DNA of 64,000 bases, from contig NZ_KV823552.1 in NCBI RefSeq assembly GCF_001815985.1, positions 1 to 64,000 of the forward strand, written 5' to 3'. Positions within the stretch are counted from its first letter, which is position 1. The number at the start of each line of letters is the position of its first letter. The notes below the pieces were generated by a model. The model was not told the DNA's origin. It searched no databases and worked only from the letters and a program-made list of their open reading frames with translations. Positions 1-7,980 of the stretch are shown here, in pieces. This DNA comes from Corynebacterium sp. HMSC27B11 (lineage in GTDB: Bacteria; Actinomycetota; Actinomycetes; Mycobacteriales; Mycobacteriaceae). The translations under genes and the position numbers were made by a program.

Positions 1-436
1 CCCCCGCACACAAACAATCGGACACTCTCACCCTTGATGAATCGCGTGTACCGCACGATCGCTGGCTACTCACGCTCCGCCTAACTCAGTAGTTAGGGGT
101 GCTCGCTGCCTTTATCCGTGCGGCCGCTTCGGGCGAGGGGCCTGTAACAAAGTGGATGTACAGTTTTTCTCCCTTGTAGCGGGAGACTCTTTCCGCAGGT
201 CATGTGGCATTCCCGGGATTTTGACGCGTTAGCGTCGAAAAAAAAGAACATGGGGGTACCTACCTACGGCAAGACCTGACTAGCCTAGCAACCAGCTAAA
301 ACATGTCCAAATCCCTGCTCAGAAGCATAGAGCTGAGGTGTAGGGTCGGCGCCATTCAGGGCCGACCGACCTCACTAGCCGCACCTGCTGGCTCACACAC
401 TCACCTGCACAGCTCCACAATCCCTCCTTGTAGTAC
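1..436. other. Left-edge intergenic region, no gene seen
   Basis: No reading frame with family resemblance, RNA gene or repeat family was recognised before the first iron-transport gene. A short perfect palindrome (6-bp arms, 4-base loop) lies at 81-96; it could be a protein site or chance. The region probably holds the 3' flank of a gene beyond the edge and the upstream part of the permease promoter. Confidence 0.5.
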
Positions 437-455
437 TTTGATTAGGCTTACCTTG
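437..455. promoter_or_regulatory. DtxR-type iron box before the permease operon
   Basis: The 19-mer TTTGATTAGGCTTACCTTG matches 15 of 19 positions of the DtxR consensus TTAGGTTAGSCTAACCTWA (consensus from memory). It lies 57 bp before the ATG of the first FecCD permease, where binding by Fe-loaded DtxR would block transcription. Similar boxes stand before three other siderophore units in this window. Confidence 0.65.
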
Positions 456-512
456 TTCACATAAGCTTGCTCCCGTTAAGATCATGTACTTTCACGCGTC
501 AAGGAGGGATGC

Positions 513-1631
513 ATGGCTATCTCTACCCCGCATGCGCAATCCCCTTCTCAATCACACCTGGGGTCTCGCGCGGACGCTACTGCGGACGCTTCTGCCAGCG
601 CTCCATCAGGTAAAATCCCGCGTCGCCTCGTCGGCCTCGGCGTCCTTTTCCTCCTATTGCTCGCCAGCATCGTTGCCAGCATCGTGTTTGGATCACGGCA
701 GATCCCTTTTGGAGAAGTGTCCGCCGTGTTCCGCGATCTCGGCACGGCGTTCGGCCACGCGGAGGGGCTGAATGTGGATCAGCGCGTGATCGTCGAGCTC
801 CGCATTCCCCGCACCCTGTTGGGCCTAGTCGCCGGTGCTGCCCTTGGCGCCTCCGGTGCATTGATCCAAGGGCACACGCGCAACCCTCTCGCGGACACGG
901 GCATTCTCGGCATCAACTACGGTGCGTCCCTGGCCGTGGTTGCCAGCTTCTCCTTGCTGGGTGTGACGTCCGTGTGGGCTACCAGCATGTGGGCGTTCGG
1001 TGGGGCCATCGCTGCTACTGCGTTGGTGTTTAGTTTGGCGTCCATAGGAGGAGGACAGGCCAATCCAATGACGCTGGTCCTCGGCGGCGCGGCTTTGTCC
1101 GCGGTCCTCAGCGCCATCATCAGCGGTTTTATCCTCACTGACGATGCCAATCTGGATCGCATGCGCTTCTGGACCGTCGGCTCCATCGCGGGCCGGGATC
1201 TCACCGTGTTCTACGGCGTGCTGCCGTTTATCCTGGTGGGCCTCCTGCTGGCGTTCATCACGGCACCGCAGCTAAACCTCCTGAATCTGGGCGATGACAT
1301 CGCCTCCGGACTGGGCATCAACACCCAGCGCGCCCGCCTGATTGGCATGGCTCTGATCGCACTGCTGGCCGGTGCCGCGACAGCTGCCGCCGGCCCCATC
1401 ACCTTCATCGGCCTGGTGGTCCCGCACCTCGTGCGCGCCATCACGGGCCCTGATTACCGCTGGATCCTCCCTTACTCTGCCCTGACGGGTGCGGTGATGA
1501 TGCTGTTCGCAGACGTGGTGGGCCGTCTGATCGCTCGTCCGGGCGAGTTGCAAGTAGGCATCATCCTCGCGTTCGTGGGCGCGCCGTTCTTCATCGCCCT
1601 TATTTATCGACGCCGGGTGGTGGCCATTTAA
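513..1631 (+). CDS. FecCD-family siderophore ABC transporter permease 1
   Basis: Integral membrane permease that would form half of the channel importing ferric siderophore across the cytoplasmic membrane. The 372 aa are mostly hydrophobic after a polar N-terminal stretch of about 40 residues. The FecCD signature TRNPLADTGILGINYGA is clear, and the C-terminal half carries GPITFIGLVVPHLVR, the loop that usually contacts the ATPase. The start is supported by a strong Shine-Dalgarno AAGGAGG five bases upstream. The stop overlaps the ATG of the second permease by one base, so the two are translationally coupled. A DtxR-like box upstream suggests iron repression. In the coelichelin locus the equivalent would be CchC or CchD. 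Confidence 0.92.
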   Translation: MAISTPHAQSPSQSHLGSRADATADASASAPSGKIPRRLVGLGVLFLLLLASIVASIVFGSRQIPFGEVSAVFRDLGTAFGHAEGLNVDQRVIVELRIPRTLLGLVAGAALGASGALIQGHTRNPLADTGILGINYGASLAVVASFSLLGVTSVWATSMWAFGGAIAATALVFSLASIGGGQANPMTLVLGGAALSAVLSAIISGFILTDDANLDRMRFWTVGSIAGRDLTVFYGVLPFILVGLLLAFITAPQLNLLNLGDDIASGLGINTQRARLIGMALIALLAGAATAAAGPITFIGLVVPHLVRAITGPDYRWILPYSALTGAVMMLFADVVGRLIARPGELQVGIILAFVGAPFFIALIYRRRVVAI

Positions 1632-2725
1632 TGAGTTCCCTCCTTGCCCGCCCTACCTCTTCCACTATCCCTGGGCGCCCGCCATTCCGCGTGGGCTCAT
1701 TTTCTGTGGTCTGGCGCCCTCGCGCGTTGACGGTGTCTCTATTGCTGCTCGTGGCGATCGTCTTGCTAGCGGCGGTCTCCATCGGCCTGGGTGACTATCC
1801 TGTGTCCCCGGCTCGTGTGCTGGAGGTGCTGTTCACCGGCCAGGGCACCCGCATTGAGCGTCTGGTGGTTTTGGATTGGCGCATGCCTCGTGCGCTGACG
1901 GCCATTCTGGTGGGCTGTGCGCTGGGATTATCCGGAGCCCTCACTCAGTCCGTGACTCGCAATGCGCTGGCCAGCCCGGATATCTTGGGCTTCACTACGG
2001 GCGCGTCCGCGGCCGCGGTCACCGTCATCACTCTGGGTGGTGGCGCTGGTGGTTTCCTCGGCTGGCTCAGCAGCATCGGCATTCCCTTGGCCGCGGTGCT
2101 TGGTGCGGCTGTCACCGCAACGGTGATGTGGGCTCTGGCGTGGAGGAGATCGACTGATTCCTTCCGGCTAGTGCTGTTCGGCATCATCATCTCTGCTCTG
2201 TTGACCTCGTATATCAACTTCCTGATGATCCGCACGGAGTTGCGCGATGCCGCGGCCGCGCAGTTCTGGCTTACTGGCTCCCTGAGCACTGCGGACTGGT
2301 CCAAGATGTGGCCCATCGCCATTGTTGTGTTGGTGTTTACACCGCTGCTGGCCTGGATTGGTCACCAACTTTTAGCCACCTTGCTGGGCTCGGATACTGC
2401 ACGGGCTTTGGGACAAAACGTCCAGGGTGTGCAGGTGCTTCTGCTCGCCGCTGCCGTGGCTTTGGCAGCAGTGGCGGTCTCGGCCGCTGGCCCCATCGGG
2501 TTCGTCGCCTTCGTGGCCCCACAGGTGGCGCTGCGCTTGTGCAACTGCTCTGCACCACCGCTTCTGGCCTCTGCGCTGACCGGCGCTGCGCTACTCCTGC
2601 TGGCAGATATCAGCACCCAAACTCTTCTGCCCGTAGAGCTGCCGGTGGGCATTCTCACCTCGGCAATCGGCGGTGCGTTCCTTATTTATTTGCTGGTCCA
2701 ACGGAATAGGTCAACCACGGCATGA
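1631..2725 (+). CDS. FecCD-family siderophore ABC transporter permease 2
   Basis: Second permease of the ferric-siderophore importer, expected to pair with the upstream protein. It is 364 aa with the FecCD signature TRNALASPDILGFTTGASA and the coupling loop AAGPIGFVAFVAPQVALRL. Its length and the spacing of hydrophobic segments fit the family norm of roughly ten membrane helices. The ATG overlaps the previous stop (TAATG), and its own stop lies in an ATGA at 2722-2725 that could start the ATPase, showing one compact operon. Nothing is missing or truncated. Which hydroxamate it transports is inferred from the neighbouring biosynthesis genes. Confidence 0.92.
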   Translation: MSSLLARPTSSTIPGRPPFRVGSFSVVWRPRALTVSLLLLVAIVLLAAVSIGLGDYPVSPARVLEVLFTGQGTRIERLVVLDWRMPRALTAILVGCALGLSGALTQSVTRNALASPDILGFTTGASAAAVTVITLGGGAGGFLGWLSSIGIPLAAVLGAAVTATVMWALAWRRSTDSFRLVLFGIIISALLTSYINFLMIRTELRDAAAAQFWLTGSLSTADWSKMWPIAIVVLVFTPLLAWIGHQLLATLLGSDTARALGQNVQGVQVLLLAAAVALAAVAVSAAGPIGFVAFVAPQVALRLCNCSAPPLLASALTGAALLLLADISTQTLLPVELPVGILTSAIGGAFLIYLLVQRNRSTTA

Positions 2726-2775
2726 GAAAAGATCCCACCCTGGAAGTTAGCAGTGCCGCGAACAAAGAAGGACAC

Positions 2776-3558
2776 ATGACTCAGAAGCACAGCATGAGCG
2801 CACGCGGCCTCGCCGTGGGCTACGGCGACCGGACGGTCATCGAAGGCTTGGACGTGGACTTTCCTCGCGGGCAGATCACCACAATCATCGGCCCCAATGG
2901 CTGCGGCAAATCCACGTTGTTGCGAGCCATGTCTCGTCTCCTTCCGGCGAATGAGGGCGAAGTGCTGTTAGACGGCGCCGATATCTCATCCATCAGGCGC
3001 AAGGACCTCGCACGGACCATCAGCGTGCTGCCACAAACCCCTACCGCCCCGGAGGGACTCAACGTGGCTGATCTCGTCTCGCGCGGTCGGCACCCACACC
3101 AATCGTGGATCCGTCAGTGGTCGTCCACGGACGAAGCCGAGGTGCACAAGGCGCTGGAAATGACTGGCTCGATGGGGCTGGCGGAGCGCACCCTGGATTC
3201 TCTGTCCGGAGGGCAGCGGCAGCGTGTGTGGATCTCCATGGTTCTTGCGCAGAACACGGACATCCTGTTCCTGGACGAGCCCACCACCTACCTGGATCTG
3301 GCCACGTCGGTAGAGATTTTGGAGCTGGTGCAGCGTCTACGCCGAGAGTTGGATCGGACTGTGGTGATGGTGCTGCACGATCTCAACTTGGCTGTACGCT
3401 ACAGCGATAATCTCGTGGTGATGAAGGATGGACAGGTCCTCGCCACCGGGCGTCCCAGCGAGGTCATTACCCCAGAGCTACTGCTCGAGGCGTTTGCCCT
3501 CAACGCGCTAGTCATCGAGGATCCTGTCACCGGCGGTCCGCTGATCGTCCCCAAGTGA
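2776..3558 (+). CDS. Siderophore ABC transporter ATPase (FecE/FepC type)
   Basis: Cytoplasmic ATPase that powers the two FecCD permeases. All motifs are intact: Walker A GPNGCGKSTLL, Q-loop around VLPQTP, signature LSGGQRQRVW, Walker B ILFLDEPTTYLD and H-loop VMVLHDLN. The chosen ATG gives 260 aa, the usual family length, and has AAGAAGGA just upstream, although the spacing is only three bases. An in-frame ATG at 2722, overlapping the permease stop, would add 18 residues without family resemblance and is the alternative. The gene ends ten bases before the convergent DedA gene, with no obvious terminator between them. Confidence 0.92.
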   Translation: MTQKHSMSARGLAVGYGDRTVIEGLDVDFPRGQITTIIGPNGCGKSTLLRAMSRLLPANEGEVLLDGADISSIRRKDLARTISVLPQTPTAPEGLNVADLVSRGRHPHQSWIRQWSSTDEAEVHKALEMTGSMGLAERTLDSLSGGQRQRVWISMVLAQNTDILFLDEPTTYLDLATSVEILELVQRLRRELDRTVVMVLHDLNLAVRYSDNLVVMKDGQVLATGRPSEVITPELLLEAFALNALVIEDPVTGGPLIVPK

Positions 3559-3568
3559 CGATCAGGGC

Positions 3569-4189
3569 TTAGTCCTCCATCAGCTCCTGGGCGGGAGTCT
3601 TCTTGGACTTCCGCCAGTTGATCATCGCGGAAATCACCACCGGAGTCACAGACACCAGCACGATGACGATGGCGATCATGTCGATGCGATCCGCAATGCC
3701 CGGGATATCCCCCAGCAGCACGCCAATGCCGACCATGCTGACAATCCACAGCACTGCACCCGTGACGTTCCATCCCACGAACTTCTTGTACGGCATCTCC
3801 GCGGTACCAGCGGCCACGGGAATGTAGGTACGCACGATCGGGATGAAGCGCCCCAGTACCAGAGCCAACGGCCCGTACTTCAGGAAGAAAGCCTCGGCTT
3901 GTTCGAGGTGCTCGGTTATGAGGATCTTGGCGTCGGGCTTAAACAACTTGCGGCCAAAGCGGTGGCCGAGCCAGAAACCTACCTGGTCGCCCAAGAACGC
4001 CGCGACGATGGCCACGCCCACCAGAATCGGAACGTTCAAGCCCAGCTGATCGCGCAAGATTGCCGCGGTGACCAGCATGGAATCGCCGGGGAGGAACGGG
4101 AAGAGCACGCCGGATTCAATAAAGATAATCAGCGCAATGCCGCCGAGCGCCCAGCCGCCAAAGTTCTGGAGCAGGGTGGTGGCGTCCAT
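3569..4189 (-). CDS. DedA-family (VTT domain) membrane protein
   Basis: Polytopic inner-membrane protein of the DedA/SNARE-associated family, whose members act in lipid flipping and membrane homeostasis. The family core is visible: FPFLPGDSMLVTAA, then a basic HRFGRKLF stretch and LVLGRFIPIVRTYIPVAAGTAEM, with the Arg and Pro residues typical of the VTT domain. The 206 aa from the ATG at 4189 match normal DedA length; the reading frame stays open upstream to 4441, but that part has no family character. It sits opposite the siderophore ATPase and divergent from the SIP-domain gene. A role in siderophore handling is not supported. Confidence 0.85.
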   Translation of the reverse strand: MDATTLLQNFGGWALGGIALIIFIESGVLFPFLPGDSMLVTAAILRDQLGLNVPILVGVAIVAAFLGDQVGFWLGHRFGRKLFKPDAKILITEHLEQAEAFFLKYGPLALVLGRFIPIVRTYIPVAAGTAEMPYKKFVGWNVTGAVLWIVSMVGIGVLLGDIPGIADRIDMIAIVIVLVSVTPVVISAMINWRKSKKTPAQELMED

Positions 4190-4253
4190 GAGGTCGCTTA
4201 AGTGCACAGGGAATCCCTTATAGAAAACAACTGGTCTATTCTTACCGCACGGG

Positions 4254-4790
4254 GTGTCTGCGGAAGATGTCCACTCCACCTCCGGCCCAGGGCTCTCGTG
4301 GTGTTTGTCCGCACAGCCGGGCGACCCTGCTGGCTTGTGGACTTGCCAAGGCCTGTGGCATCGCGAGCACCGCACACAACTACTGGTGGCAGATCCCACC
4401 TCCCTGCCTTCCATGCGCGCGATCCTAGAGTACCTCGCCACGCTCTATCCCGAACAGCTCGCTTCCACGCACGTCATCGCGGTCACCAGTACCGATTCCG
4501 ATTCAGAGCCCCACCTGGAAGATTGGCGCAACCGTCTAAGCAGCCTCACCCGGATCTCCGCACCTTCTGACGGTTATGCGCAGGCCATCGCCGAGCATCT
4601 CGCCAACATTGACGTTGAGTCCTCGCGCAATCGACAGCACAAGCCCCACCCAGACGTGGACTATGTGTGGGTCGCCGGGGAGGGGGATTTCTGCAAGGTG
4701 GTGCGCTCCCACGCCATCAAGACTTGGCAGCTCAACAAGGACAACATCCTGTGGTGCCCTTATTGGTTCGTCGGCAAGGCTCGCCCCTAG
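4254..4790 (+). CDS. Stand-alone SIP-like domain protein, possible remnant
   Basis: The protein resembles the C-terminal, NADPH-binding half of siderophore-interacting proteins (SIP/ViuB), which reduce ferric siderophores in the cytoplasm. Visible features are LLVADPTSLPSM near residue 43 (compare LLVGDETALPAI), DYVWVAGEGDFCKVVRSH and the terminal PYWFVGKA. Full SIPs are about 250-290 aa and start with a flavin-binding barrel containing RxYT. Here only 178 aa are present, the barrel is absent, and just 64 bp separate the GTG from the DedA start, so it does not lie upstream. No good Shine-Dalgarno was found. It may be a truncated remnant or a domain that works with a separate flavoprotein. Confidence 0.6.
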   Translation: MSAEDVHSTSGPGLSWCLSAQPGDPAGLWTCQGLWHREHRTQLLVADPTSLPSMRAILEYLATLYPEQLASTHVIAVTSTDSDSEPHLEDWRNRLSSLTRISAPSDGYAQAIAEHLANIDVESSRNRQHKPHPDVDYVWVAGEGDFCKVVRSHAIKTWQLNKDNILWCPYWFVGKARP

Positions 4791-4840
4791 CGTGCATCCG
4801 TTATCCCCGTGAGTGCCCGTCCCCTAGCCAGCAACAGCAA

Positions 4841-4871
4841 AACCGCCCCAGCACGTTCATGCGGGGCGGTT
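4841..4871 (-). terminator. Terminator after the siderophore-binding lipoprotein gene
   Basis: Nine-base GC-rich arms (AACCGCCCC / GGGGCGGTT), extended by GCA/TGC across one unpaired base, lie just past the stop of the leftward lipoprotein gene. Read leftward, the hairpin is followed by TTTTGCTG. It would also end the rightward SIP-domain transcript. Confidence 0.75.
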
Positions 4872-4887
4872 CGGCGGTTGATTCAGA

Positions 4888-5904
4888 CTACTTCGTGGCG
4901 TCTGCCAACGGCTGCTCGATCTTGTCCAGCAGGTAGTTCAGGCTCAGCACGGTCTGCCATCCGAAGGCCTTTTCCAGGTCGCCTTCCAGGTAGACACTGT
5001 GTCCGTCCTTCACGGCGGGCAGCTTGCCCACGATCGGATCCTCGGTCACAGAAGCCTTGCTCTGCTTCGGAGAGTAAGACAGTTGATCCCACACCAGCAC
5101 GTCAGAGTTGATCTGGTCTGCGTTTTCCTTGGAGACCTCACCGTAGAACTTGTCCTTGGTGATGCCCGCGTAGGCCGGGTTGATCTTGAATCCCAGCTCG
5201 GTGAAGAAGCGGCTACGCGGATCGCCCTCGGCAAAGACAGCCAGGCTCTCGTCGGAGACAGTGGCCACGCCGAGTTCCTTTTCGGCCCATTCTGGGTGGC
5301 GGCCCTTGAGCTCTGCGAACTTCTCCTTGACCTGCTCCACCTGGCGCTTTGCCTCTTCAGGCTTGCCCACGGCCTGCCCGATCTCTTCCGTGGTCACGTC
5401 CCATGGTTGCTGTAGTTCTTCGTATTCGCCCTTTTGTACGACGACAGGGGCGATCTCAGACAGCTTCTTGTACGTGTCTTCATCGATGTCCGAGTACACG
5501 GCCACGATGAGGTCTGGATTGTCCTTGGCGATGGCTTCCGCGTTGACTTCTGTGTCCTTGTCGATCCGAGGAGTGTCGCCCTCGATCTTGTCATTGGACC
5601 AGTTGCCCGCAGCCTGACCATCCGGGGTCATTCCGTCCCAGTACTTCACGGAGACAGGAGTAACTCCCAGCGCCAGCAGTGCGTCCTGATCCGTGTAGCC
5701 CAAGGAGACCACGCGCTGCGGGGCTTCCTTGATTTCGGTGGAGCCGTAGCGGTGCTCGATGGTGGTGGGGAATGCGCCCTGCTCGGCGTTGACTGCCTGG
5801 GAGTCCCCGGAATTTCCGGACTGGTCATCAGTCGAGCAAGCGGTCAGTGCCGCGCCCAAGGTCAGCACAGCAGCGGTGCTAACGAGAATCTTCTTGAGTG
5901 TCAT
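4888..5904 (-). CDS. Siderophore-binding lipoprotein (FepB/FecB type)
   Basis: Extracytoplasmic receptor expected to capture ferric siderophore and deliver it to the FecCD permeases. The 338 aa start with a lipoprotein signal, MTLKKILVSTAAVLTLGAA followed by LTAC, with the lipidated Cys near residue 23 and an acidic, Ser/Asn-rich linker after it. The body has the periplasmic-binding pattern of the family: TIEHRYGSTEI, APQRVVSLGYTDQDALLALG and NPDLIVAVY. It lies 65 bp downstream of the formyltransferase gene with no terminator between, so the two probably share the DtxR-box promoter at 6925-6943. It would be the counterpart of CchF. Confidence 0.92.
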   Translation of the reverse strand: MTLKKILVSTAAVLTLGAALTACSTDDQSGNSGDSQAVNAEQGAFPTTIEHRYGSTEIKEAPQRVVSLGYTDQDALLALGVTPVSVKYWDGMTPDGQAAGNWSNDKIEGDTPRIDKDTEVNAEAIAKDNPDLIVAVYSDIDEDTYKKLSEIAPVVVQKGEYEELQQPWDVTTEEIGQAVGKPEEAKRQVEQVKEKFAELKGRHPEWAEKELGVATVSDESLAVFAEGDPRSRFFTELGFKINPAYAGITKDKFYGEVSKENADQINSDVLVWDQLSYSPKQSKASVTEDPIVGKLPAVKDGHSVYLEGDLEKAFGWQTVLSLNYLLDKIEQPLADATK

Positions 5905-5969
5905 TTTTCTCCGTTGTTACTGGTGACGGATTTCCGCGCGAGGTGTGGCCCGTACACAAAAGGGAAAGG

Positions 5970-6914
5970 TCAAACCTTTGGTTGGATATATCCAGCCCTA
6001 TGTCCAAAGAATTCGGTGGCGGTCAGTTCCGAGTTGTCGTCGAGACGAACACGATCCAGAACAATCGCCGGCGCCGGCACGTTGGCACGGGGCGATCCAC
6101 AGACCACCGCGATTCCTCCCTCGTGAGGGATGGTGACTCGGCCGGGGGTTCCGCCGAAGCGGCCCAGCGAGACGTGCGCGGAAAGCACGCGGACTCGCTG
6201 GCCTCGGAATTCAAAGTAAGCATTGGGGTACGGGTCGGACTGCGCCCTGACCAGCAAGGCGATATCTTCCGCAGGTTGGGTGAAATCTATGCGAGATTCC
6301 TGCTCGCCGCGCTTGTGGAAGTACGTAGCGCGGGTGGGATCTTGAGGTTGCGCAGTGGCGGTGCCTTGGGCGACGTCACTCAATGCGCGTTCCACGAGGG
6401 GCTCGATGAGGTCGATGGTCTTGGCCACGAGATCCGTGGTGGTGTCCTGCGGACCCACGGGGATCGCGCGCTGGGCAACGATGGGTCCGCCGTCCAGCAC
6501 TTCATCCATCTCGTGCACAGTGACGCCCACGTGAGTTTCCCGGTTCAACAGCGCCCACAGGATGGGCGAAAATCCGGCGTACTCGGGCAGGAGACCATCG
6601 TGGACATTCAATGCGCCGTGCTTGGCCAGGCTGAAAACCTCGGGAGGAAGCCAGGTTCGCCAATTGTTGGCCACGATGATGTCTGGTGCAGCATCGCGCA
6701 ACGCCTCAATGACGTCTTGACCCACGCGCTCAGTGACACACACCTGGAGCTCATGTTCGCTGGCGAGCTCCTCAACGGAGTCTGCCCACATTTGCTCATA
6801 AGGGTGATCGCTGGCAGGGTGCGTAACTACCAAAACTACTTCATGACCAGCATTGATGACCGCAGACAACGTCCGGTGTCCCCACGACTGATAGCCGAAA
6901 ACAGCAACTCGCAT
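5970..6914 (-). CDS. N-hydroxyornithine formyltransferase (CchA-like)
   Basis: The 314-aa protein has the methionyl-tRNA formyltransferase fold, using formyl-tetrahydrofolate. The catalytic Asn-His-Asp set is seen in NVHDGLLPEYAG and HEMDEVLDGGPIV, followed by a C-terminal OB-like domain. A housekeeping Fmt would sit beside def. Here it is between siderophore genes, so the likely substrate is N5-hydroxyornithine and the product N5-formyl-N5-hydroxyornithine, as for CchA of coelichelin and similar enzymes of rhodochelin and erythrochelin pathways. Its ATG is only 11 bp from an iron box and no clear Shine-Dalgarno is seen, so the mRNA may have a very short leader. The lipoprotein gene follows in the same unit. 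Confidence 0.87.
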   Translation of the reverse strand: MRVAVFGYQSWGHRTLSAVINAGHEVVLVVTHPASDHPYEQMWADSVEELASEHELQVCVTERVGQDVIEALRDAAPDIIVANNWRTWLPPEVFSLAKHGALNVHDGLLPEYAGFSPILWALLNRETHVGVTVHEMDEVLDGGPIVAQRAIPVGPQDTTTDLVAKTIDLIEPLVERALSDVAQGTATAQPQDPTRATYFHKRGEQESRIDFTQPAEDIALLVRAQSDPYPNAYFEFRGQRVRVLSAHVSLGRFGGTPGRVTIPHEGGIAVVCGSPRANVPAPAIVLDRVRLDDNSELTATEFFGHRAGYIQPKV

Positions 6915-6924
6915 GCAGGGGATG

Positions 6925-6943
6925 TTAGCTTAGGTTTACCTAT
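6925..6943. promoter_or_regulatory. DtxR-type iron box in the divergent promoter
   Basis: TTAGCTTAGGTTTACCTAT matches 15 of 19 consensus positions. It lies in the 59-bp gap between the leftward formyltransferase and the rightward esterase, so one operator could control both units when iron is plentiful. Confidence 0.72.
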
Positions 6944-6973
6944 GTAGTCAATGATGAAAGTGGCGCAATTTTC

Positions 6974-7978
6974 ATGCCAGACTCCCCGGACGTGACCACC
7001 CTTCACCGAATCTCGGTGCCCGCGGATGCGGAAGCCCTCGTTTTCCCGGACCCCTACCGCTCGAACGTCGAGCTCACCGAATCGATGTCCACCGTCGATG
7101 TGCGCATCCCGGCGCACTCAGCAGTGACCTATAGCTTTCAATCCGGCGAGCTGAAATATCCCGATCCACATAACGCACACGGCGCAGGCCCACAGGCGAG
7201 CCTATTGAGCGGCGATTCTGTGGACCAGACACTCTGGCCGCCTCGCTCCCCAGAAGTCATCGCGGACTTGCCCGGCGCACGCCTGTCCATCGACCGGAAG
7301 GTATTCGGCAGGCGCTGCACCGCGCGCCTCGATGACCGCGGTGCGGATACCACCGTGGTGTTTTTGGATGGCGATGACTGGATCCATCTGCATGACCTCA
7401 CGGGCGCACTGGACCGGGCAGTCACGGCAGGGCTTATCCCCCAGATCAACCGCGTCTTCCTGCCGGCAGCCAAAGACCGCAGCGAGGAGTACACCTCCCA
7501 AACATTCGCCAGCGCACTGGCCACCGAGCTTCCGCCGATCATCAACAGCAGCCACATAGTCCTGGTGGGGCAAAGCTTCGGCGGTCTCTCCGCCCTGCGC
7601 GCAGCTCTTACGGCTTCCACCGAAACCACGCCTGCAATCAAAGGAGCCATCGCCCAGTCCCCTGCCGTCTGGTGGTCCGCTGACCGTTCTGCAGAGCTCG
7701 CGGACACGCTCTCGGACGGGCCCGCAGGAGGCGACATTGCCGCACAGCTCACTGGCCCCTCACTCGAAAATCCTGCGGCTCACAGTGGCTCCGGTCTGGC
7801 ACGCATCGTACTGACGTGCGGTGCAGAAGAGCCGCCCATGCAACGACACGTGGATGCAGTGGCCGATGCCCTGACACGCCGCGGCTTTCCCACCACCAAT
7901 CACCGCACGCCCGGTGGCCACGACCCTGCGATGTGGCGCCACGGGATCATCCCGGCACTCGCCGAATTGCTGGGCTGA
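6974..7978 (+). CDS. Fes/IroE/CchJ-type siderophore esterase
   Basis: Alpha/beta-hydrolase of the enterochelin-esterase family, 334 aa. The nucleophile elbow GQSFGG places Ser near residue 201, and the family C-terminal signature GGHDPAMWRHG supplies His near 315. The first 140 residues resemble the Fes N-terminal domain, ending in VVFLDGDDW. Family members hydrolyse ester or thioester bonds. In coelichelin biosynthesis the homologue CchJ is thought to release the peptide from an NRPS that has no thioesterase. The NRPS here also lacks one, so release is the favoured role; hydrolysis of an imported siderophore is the alternative. Its stop lies two bases from the convergent NRPS stop. The Shine-Dalgarno is weak. 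Confidence 0.85.
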   Translation: MPDSPDVTTLHRISVPADAEALVFPDPYRSNVELTESMSTVDVRIPAHSAVTYSFQSGELKYPDPHNAHGAGPQASLLSGDSVDQTLWPPRSPEVIADLPGARLSIDRKVFGRRCTARLDDRGADTTVVFLDGDDWIHLHDLTGALDRAVTAGLIPQINRVFLPAAKDRSEEYTSQTFASALATELPPIINSSHIVLVGQSFGGLSALRAALTASTETTPAIKGAIAQSPAVWWSADRSAELADTLSDGPAGGDIAAQLTGPSLENPAAHSGSGLARIVLTCGAEEPPMQRHVDAVADALTRRGFPTTNHRTPGGHDPAMWRHGIIPALAELLG

Positions 7979-7980
7979 AT

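Noticed and set aside
81-96. Six-base-arm palindrome as an operator
   Set aside because: Far from any start codon in view and too short to assign; noted only in the left-edge description.
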